DNA of 64,000 nt from Pantoea sp. Lij88 (lineage in GTDB: Bacteria > Pseudomonadota > Gammaproteobacteria > Enterobacterales > Enterobacteriaceae): the NCBI RefSeq assembly GCF_030062155.1, contig NZ_CP118267.1, positions 372,001 to 436,000 on the forward strand, given 5' to 3'. This document shows, one piece after another, positions 26,662 through 36,117 of the stretch. The stretch's first letter is position 1. Each line of letters starts with the position of its first letter. The position numbers and the translations under genes are program-made. A model generated the notes under the pieces. It saw nothing but the letters and a program-made list of their open reading frames with translations, made no database searches and was not told where the DNA came from.

Positions 26662-28179
26662 TCAGAATTCGCGTAACCGGTCGAATAGCTGGTATAGACG
26701 CGGCTGATCCACGAGTGAAGCGCCTTGCTCGCCCAGCTTCTGCACCAGCGGACTCAGGACGTCGAACAGCACACGATAGATTTCTTCACGCTCCACCGTC
26801 TCAATGGCCTTTGAACGCCGGTCGATGAGATTAAAGGCTTCGGTGTAGGCGGTCACGGCGGCGGTCAGCAGGGCTGCCACATCCATGCTGCTCTCAATAT
26901 TATGCGTCGCAGCCCGCAGGTTTTTGTAAGCCAGCGCCGCTTTACGGGCATGCGTGGCCGAAATATTTTCGCGGCCATCCCAGTCGCGGAACGGATTATG
27001 CAGATTCTCAGCCAGCCACTCCGGCTTGCGGGCTTTACTCAACGAGAGGTCCAGCCCCAGCGCTGCCGCCTGCTTATAAGCGGTTCTGATGAAACTCACC
27101 ACATCAGACGGAACGCTGGTCATCCACAGGCTGGAGAGATTCGGCAACTGTTCGGGCCGGGGGAAGTCGGCCGCGCTAAAGCCAAAAATGTCGGAAAGGG
27201 TCAGCATCTGTAACTGTGGCAGTGCGGCAATACTCTGCATATGGCTGACCACGCCGGGGTTCCCCCAGATGCGCAGCGCAGTCAGACAGGGAAAACGCGC
27301 CACCACAGGGGCCAGATCGATCGCTTTAACGCCCGTCAGTGATAAGGCCCCGAGTCGATCGAGCCCCTGGAGTGACGGCAAATCCTGTGAACATTGCAGA
27401 CAGAGGTGACGTCCTTCCTGATGCGCCTCTACCTGTAAATCTGACAAGGGCACTGCGGTGAGCGACAGCAGGGCGAGATCAGGGTTAAGCCGCACACGGC
27501 TCACGCCTTGCGGGTTCAGAATAAGGCGCGACAGGCGGGTCGCCGCGACATCGATCGCGCTGACCACGTCGGACTGCCAGTGCAGCTCATTGATAAAGGG
27601 ATGCTGCCGGATATACGCCATCAGCCCGGCCGTGCCCTGTGCGGTCTCAAGGGTCATCAGGCAAGGCAGTCGATCCAGTTCAGAGAAATCAGTCAGGGTT
27701 TGCAGGAGGCTGTCATTGACGCGGGTGGTGTTCTCACGAAGGGTCTGACCCCCGACGATGACGTGGCGCGTGCCTGAGGCGGCCTTAAACTGCGCACGCC
27801 GGACCGGGTCGATTTTCTCCCAGCTGCGCTGAAGCGCCAGACTGTCTCCCACATCCCAGCCGAATTTATAGGTGCTGACGTCGTTGTCTGCCAGTGGCGG
27901 CAGGTTAGCAATCAGCACGTGCCCCGGTGGCACACTCGCGGGCACATAACCCTGATCAAGGCTCTCTTTGAGAAAATAGTAACTGCAGCGCAAAGGCTGC
28001 ATTCGGCTTGCTTCGGTTTTATCAGGCAGACGATTACCCGCCCAGTCGAGTTGCAGAATGGCTGCAAGAGCTTTGCCTTTGGGATGAGCAGGCTGCTGGA
28101 GGTGTGTGACCTGGCAGGCGACGTACTGCTGCAACTGCGGTGAAAACACGCTGTAAATATCGCCGACGTTTGCCTGCAC
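26662..28179 (-). CDS. Large leucine-rich hypothetical protein
   Basis: 505 residues from a GTG with GAGGAG 6 bases upstream. The middle (about 210-370) has degenerate leucine-rich repeats such as LPSLQGLDRLGALSLTGVKA, FPCLTALRIWGNPGV and LPQLQMLTLSDIFG. The flanking parts have no recognised domain. No signal peptide or membrane span; likely a cytosolic binding protein. It follows yiiG on the same strand after a 98-base gap with a strong hairpin, and may belong to the same transcription unit as yiiG and the M48 protease. Confidence 0.7.
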   Translation of the reverse strand: MQANVGDIYSVFSPQLQQYVACQVTHLQQPAHPKGKALAAILQLDWAGNRLPDKTEASRMQPLRCSYYFLKESLDQGYVPASVPPGHVLIANLPPLADNDVSTYKFGWDVGDSLALQRSWEKIDPVRRAQFKAASGTRHVIVGGQTLRENTTRVNDSLLQTLTDFSELDRLPCLMTLETAQGTAGLMAYIRQHPFINELHWQSDVVSAIDVAATRLSRLILNPQGVSRVRLNPDLALLSLTAVPLSDLQVEAHQEGRHLCLQCSQDLPSLQGLDRLGALSLTGVKAIDLAPVVARFPCLTALRIWGNPGVVSHMQSIAALPQLQMLTLSDIFGFSAADFPRPEQLPNLSSLWMTSVPSDVVSFIRTAYKQAAALGLDLSLSKARKPEWLAENLHNPFRDWDGRENISATHARKAALAYKNLRAATHNIESSMDVAALLTAAVTAYTEAFNLIDRRSKAIETVEREEIYRVLFDVLSPLVQKLGEQGASLVDQPRLYQLFDRLREF

Positions 28180-28242
28180 GCTCGCTCCTCTCAGGATAAA
28201 ATTTACGGTCAGAATATCGCAGCAGGCTAACGGGCTGCGCCA

Positions 28243-28270
28243 GCCCGCCCCGGAATCTCATGGGGCGGGC
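28243..28270. terminator. Strong hairpin between yiiG and the leucine-rich gene
   Basis: Perfect 9-bp arms GCCCGCCCC and GGGGCGGGC with a 10-nt loop, 7 bases after the yiiG stop. No T-tract, so it may be an RNA-stability or attenuation element rather than a full terminator. Confidence 0.5.
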
Positions 28271-28277
28271 AGCCAGC

Positions 28278-29273
28278 TTACAGGCGGTTACTGGCCTCGA
28301 CCAGTTCGTTATAGGATTTTAAAACGCGCATCGGAGAACCCGATACCATCCAGCCCGAATTGCCGCTTCCTTTCAGCAGCATCTGATCACCCGTGCTGTA
28401 AGGGGTTTTATCGCGGACCCGACGCATGCGATCTTTGCAGTCTTTCAGGAAGGTTCCGGCATTCTCCTGGAAGATGGACCAGGATAATGGCTTGCCCGCT
28501 TCGCTGGCCGTGGCCTTTCCTGCCTCCGCCAGCAGCGCACTGTAAGCATCAATCGCTTTTGTCATCTCAGCCACATCGGGTGCGGGCGCGGTAAACACGG
28601 TCGCCAGCTGTTTGGCCTGAGTGACTAACGCCAGGCGGTAATAGCGACTATGGCGGCCCTCAGACTTTTCAATCTCAACGAGTTGCGCAGCGGTGAGGGC
28701 ATTGTTCTCTTTCTCAACTTCAGCACCGAACTGGTCGCTGGATTTCATAAAGCGGTCAAATGCCTGCATGAGCGGCTGATGCATCTGCTTGCCTTTTGCA
28801 AAGCCATCATCCTTGTAATCGTCCTGACTGTAGTAAAGGTGAGCCTCTGAAACCAGTGGCTGCAGCGCCGTTAAATCGGCCAGATACTGTGTGGCCGCGG
28901 CATCCAGCGCCGGCATTTCAGGGCTGGCCTTCGATGCCTCATTGATAGCTTTAGTGCATTTATCCAGTTCGTAAGGCGTGATATCCCCCAGCAGGTTTAC
29001 GTTGCGCTCCTTGCCGGTGGGTCCCTTTTCTACATTCGCAATCCAGCTCACGTAACGAAGCGCACTGTCACGAACCGAGCCATCGGCGGTGTTAAAGCAT
29101 CCCACATAGGCGTTTAATTTTGTGGTGAGTTGCGCCGTCGGATCCGCTGCAGCGGCCTGAGGCTGGCTCTGCGGAGCCGGTTTTGCGTCCGCTTTGTCAC
29201 TGTTGTCGCATGCCGCCAGTGGCAGTACGAGGGCGGTCACCAGCATGCCGGGTAATATTGCTCTTTTAAACAC
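28278..29273 (-). CDS. yiiG: YiiG-family lipoprotein (DUF3829)
   Basis: 331 residues from a GTG start with AAGGAG upstream. The signal sequence ends in the lipobox LAAC (LPLAACDNSDK), so it is lipid-anchored; Asp at +2 suggests inner-membrane retention. An Ala/Pro/Gln-rich linker and a helical DUF3829 domain follow, with the family phrase KLNAYVGCFN. E. coli YiiG is the nearest known relative. Its function is unknown. Confidence 0.85.
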   Translation of the reverse strand: MFKRAILPGMLVTALVLPLAACDNSDKADAKPAPQSQPQAAAADPTAQLTTKLNAYVGCFNTADGSVRDSALRYVSWIANVEKGPTGKERNVNLLGDITPYELDKCTKAINEASKASPEMPALDAAATQYLADLTALQPLVSEAHLYYSQDDYKDDGFAKGKQMHQPLMQAFDRFMKSSDQFGAEVEKENNALTAAQLVEIEKSEGRHSRYYRLALVTQAKQLATVFTAPAPDVAEMTKAIDAYSALLAEAGKATASEAGKPLSWSIFQENAGTFLKDCKDRMRRVRDKTPYSTGDQMLLKGSGNSGWMVSGSPMRVLKSYNELVEASNRL

Positions 29274-29333
29274 AATCGCTCCTTAATTCAGGGTGTCAGA
29301 AACTCAGATTCTGATCAGGTGATGCGCTGTCGA

Positions 29334-31193
29334 TCAGGCGCTGTGCGCCGCCGCCTCTGCTTCTTCTTTCAGTAACGCCCGGACTGTCTGATGACGATGC
29401 CAGTAAAGGCCGAGGGTATTTTTGAAGGCTTCAATCTCCTTCTTCAGGCCCGGCAGGGGGATTTCACTGCGCTTTTTGCCCCTGGTGTTCGGCTGCACAT
29501 GCTGCACGTAGAGCTTATCCCGGCCGAAATTACGAATGACGTTGATGTTTTTAACGTTATCCCAATCCAGCAGTTCGCCGGTTTTCGGCGAGACGATGCC
29601 CTGCCAGGTGATCACAATCTGCGAGCCATCTTTCAGCGTGTAAGGCACATTGGGGAAATGCTTCAGCACCAGCGCGGTTTCTATCTCACCTTCAGGCTGA
29701 TAGCGCCAGGCCAGGCTCTCCTCATGCACTGAGGAGAAGTCGCGTTCATATTTCTGCCACAGCTGCTGTTCGATCTCGTTGGCAACCGGCATCAGATCGA
29801 CCCAGCTCCCGGCCGGGAAATCGGCGGCGACCGCTGCATAGTCAGCTTCATCAATGTTATAGCCGACGTTGCGCATCCTTTCTGCCAGCGGCGGGTGTGA
29901 ATCAAACGGGTGCGGCACATTCTGTTCGCGGACAATGCTGATAAAGTCCGGAGAGGCGACATGCTCAGGCAGACCGGCAGCGATAGCTTTGCTGATGCCC
30001 AGTTCGTTTTCGTGCAGCGTCCGGTTATTAAAGAAGTTGCGCTCAACTTCACTGCGGTAGCTGGCATAGGCCGACACTTTGATGAGTGATTCGATAATCG
30101 CGGCCGGGGAGACCAGCGCTGAGGCATTGCGGTCCGCCACAAACTCACGTTCACGGCTGTTGCGCTGCCATGCCAGCTCAAACAGCATGCGATAGAGATA
30201 GAGCGGGTAGTAGACGATCAGCGTGGCCAGATTCTCACCCATCAGCTGCATGTAGAGGTCAAAGCGGTGCAGCTTCGGTCCCAGCAATGCGCCGGAGGCG
30301 GTGTCGCCTTCATGAAGGTGTGTCAGCTCATGGACCATCACCCCATCCGCCTGCGCCACGGTGAGCTGACGCAGCAGGGGAATACTGACATAGAGCTTAC
30401 GACCGGTGAGCGGGTGTCCGTTTACGCTCAGCGGCGCTTCCGTCACGTAGAAGTTGGTGTCGATACCCGCCACGATATGATCGGGTGGCGTGGTGCCCAC
30501 TCTGGCGGCCAGCATATCAATCTGCGACCAGAGTGCCGGGGCGGCTTCGCGGGTCACCACTTCGCCTTCGATACTCTCTTCCGGCGGGAGTTTTTTGAAG
30601 ATGCCTTTAATCATGTAGTACATGGCAGCCAGCACCAGCAGAGCTACCGCCATCACCAGTTTTGGATAGTAGGTCTGCGTGAAGAAAGCCGTGCTCCAGA
30701 AGGAGAGCCAGACCAGCATGACGCCCTGAACCATGACCTCCAGAGAACAGGCCAGCATCAGAAATTTGCGGGCCAGCGCCAGACTGATGACCTGTCCCCG
30801 GCGGCTTTTAAAGGCCAGGGCGCTGAACAGCAGCACCATCAGCAGGACAACGCCACTGCCGATCAGGGTCCAGATGGCCACTTTATCCATCATGTAGAAC
30901 TGCCACAGCTCCGATTGCGGTGCGCAGACGGCGTTTTTGTAATCCTGCAGATTTTCATCAACCGGGCCACAGACGCTGGACGGCGGATTCTGCTGCAAAA
31001 ATGCCTGCAGTTTGCCGGTATCCTGATGTTGCTCCTGCGCATCGTTCATGAAGAACTGGGTGTACTGCTGATCGAGTTGCGAGTTGCCATATTCAGCAAA
31101 AACCAGGGTAATAACGGGTATCAGGAACAGTGTGAACAGCAGCCAGAGAAATACCTTCAGATAACCCTTTTTCAATTCCGTTAATGATTTCAA
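29334..31193 (-). CDS. M48-family membrane zinc metalloprotease
   Basis: 619 residues from a TTG start. About four membrane helices (12-33, 107-128, 148-170, 178-197) precede the protease domain. The zinc motif HELTH is at 288-292 and the third ligand lies in REREFVADRNA. A long C-terminal extension (about 440-619) without clear homology follows. Related proteins (HtpX, Oma1-like) degrade damaged membrane proteins. It is 60 bases upstream of yiiG, probably one operon. Confidence 0.88.
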   Translation of the reverse strand: MKSLTELKKGYLKVFLWLLFTLFLIPVITLVFAEYGNSQLDQQYTQFFMNDAQEQHQDTGKLQAFLQQNPPSSVCGPVDENLQDYKNAVCAPQSELWQFYMMDKVAIWTLIGSGVVLLMVLLFSALAFKSRRGQVISLALARKFLMLACSLEVMVQGVMLVWLSFWSTAFFTQTYYPKLVMAVALLVLAAMYYMIKGIFKKLPPEESIEGEVVTREAAPALWSQIDMLAARVGTTPPDHIVAGIDTNFYVTEAPLSVNGHPLTGRKLYVSIPLLRQLTVAQADGVMVHELTHLHEGDTASGALLGPKLHRFDLYMQLMGENLATLIVYYPLYLYRMLFELAWQRNSREREFVADRNASALVSPAAIIESLIKVSAYASYRSEVERNFFNNRTLHENELGISKAIAAGLPEHVASPDFISIVREQNVPHPFDSHPPLAERMRNVGYNIDEADYAAVAADFPAGSWVDLMPVANEIEQQLWQKYERDFSSVHEESLAWRYQPEGEIETALVLKHFPNVPYTLKDGSQIVITWQGIVSPKTGELLDWDNVKNINVIRNFGRDKLYVQHVQPNTRGKKRSEIPLPGLKKEIEAFKNTLGLYWHRHQTVRALLKEEAEAAAHSA

Positions 31194-31524
31194 AATAATA
31201 ACATCCTGTATGTCAGTGAAAGGGAACGCGCTTTTTCAGGACGTTCTTTAAAAGAATACCCTGGCCCCGGCTATGCTGTGCGGGACATGTAAGCGCTATT
31301 ATAATTATTGCAGGGGATTATAAGCCAGCCTGAACCCGTTTTGAAAAGGCCCGGAAAATTATTCCAGCCATTCTGCCCGGCCTGACTTTTTCCTGGCATG
31401 ACACCAGAAATTTGAGTTAATGTTCATTATTTATTTTGCTCAGCCTCCGCCATAAAGTTTAAAAACCTGCCTGTCTGCCTTCGCTACACCTGATTTTATA
31501 TTTTGCCAGCCGCGCTGAAAGAAA

Positions 31525-31962
31525 TTACCAGCGTATCCCTTTAAAGGGATTCCAGCTGTTGTCACCTTTTCGCTCTTTCAGGTAATAATTGTAATTCGTC
31601 GTCATGCCATACAGGGCGTTAAAGCCATAGCCCAGACCAACCTGAAGATACCGTGGAAATTCCATGCCCACTATCGCTAAGGCGATGATTACAGCAGTAT
31701 AAACAGCCATCATAATTAAAATCAGCATGATGTTCTTCTTCCACAGGCCGAGTACAAACAGATAAATCGGCCCGAAAAGGAAGGCAATTAAGTTCATGTT
31801 CACCCTGAATTTTTGTCTGAAAGTCAGTGATTTCAGTGCCTCTCTGAAGCCGGGTGAACTGGGCGCACCATAACGGTCAAAAAAATCAAAGCGGGCCTGC
31901 CACTTCGCACTGTACTTTTTAGACGTATTCTCTTTGCGATTATTTTCAGTGAGTTGTTCCAT
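31525..31962 (-). CDS. YigF-like DUF2628 membrane protein
   Basis: 145 residues from the ATG at 31962; GGAGG lies 6 bases upstream, which rules out the ATG 12 bases earlier. The pattern WQARFDFFDRYG, LTFRQKFRVNMNLIAFLFGP and two or three membrane helices are those of DUF2628, as in E. coli YigF. Its role is unknown. Confidence 0.75.
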   Translation of the reverse strand: MEQLTENNRKENTSKKYSAKWQARFDFFDRYGAPSSPGFREALKSLTFRQKFRVNMNLIAFLFGPIYLFVLGLWKKNIMLILIMMAVYTAVIIALAIVGMEFPRYLQVGLGYGFNALYGMTTNYNYYLKERKGDNSWNPFKGIRW

Positions 31963-32356
31963 GTTAACCTCCATGCCTTAGGCGAATATCTGTCGGGCAG
32001 CCAACTGTTTCAAACGGATGACAGCGGCATAAATTCCGCGTGTCGAAACAGCCGATGCGAATTTTAAAAACAGTGATGCCGCAGCCGCGATTCATTCACA
32101 CGCAAATAATATCGCAGCGCAACAAATAGCCCTGTCGCGCCCGGTGCGTAATATTGACAGAACGCCGGGTTCGGGTAAGCAACATCCTCAGGAAATAACC
32201 CTGCCAGCATCTGGCGCTTTATAATGAAACAGGCCGATACGCCCTGAACGGGCCAGGGGGAATATTAGCACCAAAGAAAATATCGCCACAATGATAAAAA
32301 TATGTTAATTTTCTGAAAATCATTCCTCGTTCTTCACCCTGTTAAAGGATATAAAG
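31963..32356. other. Divergent promoter region
   Basis: 394 bases between the divergent DUF2628 and small membrane-protein genes. No ORF or recognised RNA. AT-rich blocks near 32270-32330 are likely the promoter of the rightward gene. Confidence 0.4.
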
Positions 32357-32698
32357 ATGATCGCGTGGAGCGGAGTCGGGCTTTTTGTCGCGCTATTAAT
32401 TTGCGCTGCCTATCTGCTGTGTAAATGGGTGCTGGATTTTTATTACTACGACGGTTTCTTTATCGCACATTTATGGGCAACAGGGGCGGCACTCATCGTT
32501 GCAGCCCTTTTTTGTGCGCTCTTCGTCTGGGCACTCCGGCAGGAAAAATGGCTGGATTCCATCGCCACCGCCACTAAAAGTGAGCCGATGATGGCCCCCG
32601 AAAAAACCCACAACTTCTTTTTTATCCCCGTTCTCTACTGGCCGATTATTCTGTTACTGCTCGGTTCAGGGATCTGTATTTACGACCTGACCCGATAA
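32357..32698 (+). CDS. Small inner-membrane protein
   Basis: 113 residues with three hydrophobic helices (about 5-26, 38-62, 90-109). AAAGGAT precedes the ATG. No family was recognised. It is followed after 71 bases by a secreted protein, possibly co-transcribed. Confidence 0.65.
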   Translation: MIAWSGVGLFVALLICAAYLLCKWVLDFYYYDGFFIAHLWATGAALIVAALFCALFVWALRQEKWLDSIATATKSEPMMAPEKTHNFFFIPVLYWPIILLLLGSGICIYDLTR

Positions 32699-32769
32699 CG
32701 CCTCTGCCTCGCCGACACCCGATGGGGTGTCAGTGAAATGGAAATATCCACTACACGAAGGAGTTCACG

Positions 32770-33327
32770 GTGAAATTACGTCAATCATTAAACATTATGG
32801 GTGCCCTCTGCCTGACCGCTGCCCTTGGCAGCACCCCGATGATCGCATCGGCTGCCGAAGCGAAAACAGCGCAAGCCGCAAATCCGCAGACGCAGACGAT
32901 CTCTTTGCTGGATGGCAAACAGACTTTCAAACTGCAGGGTTATGAGCAGCAGCCTGTTCCGGGCGGCGGTCCGGGTACTATGTATGTGAACAAGCAGGAA
33001 AAACGCGTAATGATTATTGGCGAAGAAGAGATCCCGGTCATTGCGCGCGGTGGCAGTGACGCTGATTTTCTTGAAGGCGGGAAGTCTATCAAAGACAAGC
33101 AGAAGCAGGCATCACCTTCTTATACGGTGATCAGTGAGAAAACTGAAAATGCCCATGGTCTGCCGGTTTATCATATTGAAGCTACTAACAAAATGGGCGG
33201 CAACGATGTGCAGCAGGCGACGCTGCTGGCGGTCGCCAACAAGAAATTCACCGTTATTCAGGTGATTTCAAATCACAAAGACAAGGCTGGTCACCTGAAA
33301 GCGGTTAACAATATTCTGGGTAAATAA
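32770..33327 (+). CDS. Periplasmic hypothetical protein (possible DcrB-like fold)
   Basis: 185 residues from a GTG with AAGGAG upstream. The signal peptide is cleaved near ASAAEA. The rest is a compact beta-rich domain with FKLQGYEQQPVPGGGPGTMY and a C-terminal helix KAGHLKAVNNILG. The shape is reminiscent of DcrB-type periplasmic proteins, but this is a weak inference. A hairpin follows. Confidence 0.65.
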   Translation: MKLRQSLNIMGALCLTAALGSTPMIASAAEAKTAQAANPQTQTISLLDGKQTFKLQGYEQQPVPGGGPGTMYVNKQEKRVMIIGEEEIPVIARGGSDADFLEGGKSIKDKQKQASPSYTVISEKTENAHGLPVYHIEATNKMGGNDVQQATLLAVANKKFTVIQVISNHKDKAGHLKAVNNILGK

Positions 33328-33407
33328 GCCGATCTGCCCGTGTTCCCTGCGCGAATACGTTATTGATTGCTGTCAGACTCAGCCTTATTTAAGTCTGTCA
33401 GCAGTCT

Positions 33408-33425
33408 GAGGCCGTTTCCGGCCTC
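33408..33425. terminator. Hairpin between convergent genes
   Basis: GAGGCCG-TTTC-CGGCCTC, a 7-bp stem with a tetraloop between the periplasmic protein gene and convergent ganK. Few T residues follow, so efficiency is uncertain. Confidence 0.45.
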
Positions 33426-33452
33426 TCGTTACCTCTCCCTCAGTTGCTCACT

Positions 33453-34571
33453 TCAGGCCGCGCGCACCTGCGGCATCTCGATATCCGCGCTGATACGTGC
33501 GCCATTGGCATCAAACACCATGCAGTGGTGCGGATGAAAAGCAGGACGCAGCGTCTGATAGGGGCGGAAATGCACATCGCCAGGCAGCAGCATCTTGAAG
33601 CCGTCGTGGCCGTGGCTCTGACCAAACAGACAGGTATTATTGCCGAGTCGCTCAACCACCTCGCAGTGAAAGTCGATATTCAGAGGGGCATCGCCGTTGA
33701 TTTGCAACTGCTCCGGCCGGATACCCAGGGTGATCTCATCACCCGGCTGCAGCGGGCGGATGGGCGAGGGGAGTTGCAGCCGGTGTTCGCCGTCATTAAT
33801 CAGGGCAACCAGCCCGGCAGGGCCACACTGCTCCACGCGCGCGGGCAGGAAGTTCATCTTTGGTGAGCCGATAAAGCCCGCGACAAAGCGGTTGATCGGA
33901 TTGTAATAGAGCTCCATTGGAGAGCCGACCTGTTCCACCTTGCCGTAATTCATCACCACAATCTTATCGGCGAGCGTCATCGCTTCCGTCTGATCGTGTG
34001 TGACATAAACCATGGTGGTTTTCAGCTCCTGATGCAGTTTAGCAATGTGCAGCCGCATATCGACACGCAGCTCTGCATCCAGGTTCGACAGTGGCTCATC
34101 AAACATAAACACCCGCGGATTACGCACAATCGCGCGACCGATGGCGACCCGCTGACGCTGTCCGCCGGAAAGCTGTTTGGGTTTGCGATCCAGCAATTGC
34201 CCCAGCTGCAGCGTTTTCGCCACCATCTCTACCTGATGCTGAATCTGCGCTTTCGGCAGCCCGTTGACCTTCAGGCCATAGCCGATATTCTCCGCCACCG
34301 TCATGTGTGGATAGAGTGCATAACTCTGGAACACCATCGCCACGCCGCGATGCGAAGGCGCCACATCATTCATCACCTCATCGCCAATCAGAATCTCGCC
34401 TTCACTGATCTCTTCCAGCCCGGCAATCAGCCGCAGCAGCGTGGATTTACCGCAGCCTGACGGACCGACGAACACCGCAAATTCCCCGGCCTCGATATCA
34501 AGCGCGATATTTTTCAGCGTTTCTGTTTTACCAAAGCGTTTAGTGACGTTTCTCAATCTGATACTGGACAT
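33453..34571 (-). CDS. ganK: Galactooligosaccharide ABC transporter ATPase
   Basis: 372 residues of MalK type: Walker [10 protein letters not shown], signature LSGGQRQR, Walker B VFMFDEP, H-loop YVTHDQTEA and a C-terminal OB-fold domain. The start at 34571 (MSSIRLRNV) is chosen from GAGGATCAGC-ATG. It is divergent from ganE, unlike the Dickeya locus, where it follows the permeases. Two ATPases should pair with GanF and GanG. The assignment to galactan rests on context. Confidence 0.88.
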   Translation of the reverse strand: MSSIRLRNVTKRFGKTETLKNIALDIEAGEFAVFVGPSGCGKSTLLRLIAGLEEISEGEILIGDEVMNDVAPSHRGVAMVFQSYALYPHMTVAENIGYGLKVNGLPKAQIQHQVEMVAKTLQLGQLLDRKPKQLSGGQRQRVAIGRAIVRNPRVFMFDEPLSNLDAELRVDMRLHIAKLHQELKTTMVYVTHDQTEAMTLADKIVVMNYGKVEQVGSPMELYYNPINRFVAGFIGSPKMNFLPARVEQCGPAGLVALINDGEHRLQLPSPIRPLQPGDEITLGIRPEQLQINGDAPLNIDFHCEVVERLGNNTCLFGQSHGHDGFKMLLPGDVHFRPYQTLRPAFHPHHCMVFDANGARISADIEMPQVRAA

Positions 34572-34709
34572 GCTGATCCTCATGGCAGGAAATTTTGCGG
34601 CTAAAATGTATGACGTATAACAGTCAGTCGATTATCACGTCAGCCCTGATGGTGCCTGCGCTGACTATAACGTTCCGCCAGAGTGCGCCCTATCGCTGTT
34701 TTTGATTTC

Positions 34710-34725
34710 TGTAATACCGATCACA
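34710..34725. promoter_or_regulatory. Candidate CRP site in the ganK-ganE divergent region
   Basis: TGTAA-N6-TCACA matches the CRP consensus TGTGA-N6-TCACA at 9 of 10. It lies 172 bases before the ganE ATG and 139 before ganK, so it could serve both. Also in this gap are CACATGT and ACATGTG arms (34803-34834). Confidence 0.5.
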
Positions 34726-34896
34726 CATTGGTGCAAACGGGCTGGAGCGCAGCACCTGTTCCGCGTAGCGTATGGCGAAAATGCGATACGTTAATCACTC
34801 ACCACATGTCCTGTTAATCCCTGTTGAACATGTGTCTGAAAAAAGAACAACAGCAAATGACAGCTTAAAATGTCATACCTTCACACGAGGCCGGTA

Positions 34897-36117
34897 ATGA
34901 AAATCAAAATCAGCGTTACGCTACTCCTGTCAGCATTGATGCTTAATCAATCCGTCTGGGCCGCTCAGCAACTCACCGTCTGGGAAGACATTAAGAAATC
35001 AGACGGCATCAAAACGGCAGTCGCCGATTTTCAGAAACAGTTCGGCGTTGAAGTGAAAGTGCAGGAGATGCCGTTTGCACAGCAGATCGAGAAACTGCGT
35101 CTGGATGGCCCGGCGGGAATCGGCCCGGATGTACTGGTGATCCCCAACGACCAGCTCGGCAGCGCGGTGGTGCAGGGTTTGCTGGCACCGCTGAAGATCG
35201 ACGCGGCGGAGCAGAGCGTCTTTACCCCGTCGGCGATGGCGGCGTTCACGCAGAATAACGTGGTCTATGGCGTACCGAAGGCGGTGGAAACCCTGGTGCT
35301 GATCTACAACAAAGATCTCCTGCCAGCGCCGCTGAAAACCCTGGATGAGTACCGCGCTTTCTCGCAGAAGCAGCGCGAGGCGAAGCAGTATGGGCTGCTC
35401 GCTAAGTTTGACCAGATTTACTACAGCTGGGGCGTGATGGCGCCGATGGGCTCTTACATCTTTGGCAAAGACGCTAAAGGCGCGATTAACACCAAAGATA
35501 TCGGGCTGAACACGCCGGGCAGCGTGGAGGCGGTGACGTATCTCAGGCGCTTCTTCAGTGAAGGATTACTGCCGGGCGGCATCATGGGCGACAACGGTCT
35601 GAATGCCATCGACTCGCTGTTTACCGAGAAGAAAGCGGCGGCGGTAATCAACGGGCCGTGGGCGTTCCAGCCCTATCAGGCTGCCGGCATCAACTACGGC
35701 GTGGCACCCCTGCCATTGCTGCCTAACGGCAAACCGATGAGTTCCTTCCTGGGTGTGAAAGGCTATGTGGTATCGACCTGGAGTAAAGATCAGGCGCTGG
35801 CGCAGAAGTTCCTGACCTTTATCAACCAGCCGCAGTATGTGAAAGAGCGCTATCAGAAAACCCAGGAGATCCCACCGGTTACTGCACTAATGAACGATCC
35901 GATTATTAAAAACGATGAAAAGGCCAACGCGGTTGCGGTGCAGGCGGCGCGGGCGTCAGCCATGCCGGGTGTGCCGGAGATGCAGGAAGTGTGGGGTCCC
36001 GCTAATGCAGCACTGGAGCTGAGCGTTTCCGGTAAGCAGGAGCCAAAAGCGGCGCTGGATAACGCAGTGAAGCAGATCACCATGCAGATTGAAGCGATGC
36101 AGGCCAGCAATCAGTAA
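34897..36117 (+). CDS. ganE: Periplasmic galactooligosaccharide-binding protein
   Basis: 406 residues. The signal peptide ends SVWA-AQQ. The maltose-binding-protein-like body shows QQLTVWEDIKKSDGIKTAVA, DGPAGIGPDVLVIPNDQLGS and INGPWAFQPYQAAGINYGVA. It captures oligogalactans in the periplasm for GanFGK, as known for the Dickeya gan locus. The start at 34897 gives the full signal peptide. Its stop overlaps the ganF ATG by one base. Confidence 0.88.
   Translation: MKIKISVTLLLSALMLNQSVWAAQQLTVWEDIKKSDGIKTAVADFQKQFGVEVKVQEMPFAQQIEKLRLDGPAGIGPDVLVIPNDQLGSAVVQGLLAPLKIDAAEQSVFTPSAMAAFTQNNVVYGVPKAVETLVLIYNKDLLPAPLKTLDEYRAFSQKQREAKQYGLLAKFDQIYYSWGVMAPMGSYIFGKDAKGAINTKDIGLNTPGSVEAVTYLRRFFSEGLLPGGIMGDNGLNAIDSLFTEKKAAAVINGPWAFQPYQAAGINYGVAPLPLLPNGKPMSSFLGVKGYVVSTWSKDQALAQKFLTFINQPQYVKERYQKTQEIPPVTALMNDPIIKNDEKANAVAVQAARASAMPGVPEMQEVWGPANAALELSVSGKQEPKAALDNAVKQITMQIEAMQASNQ

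Noticed and set aside
30267-31184. 305-codon plus-strand frame opposite the M48 protease
   Set aside because: Long but Gln/His/Arg-rich, exactly antisense to a well-conserved gene; a GC-bias shadow.
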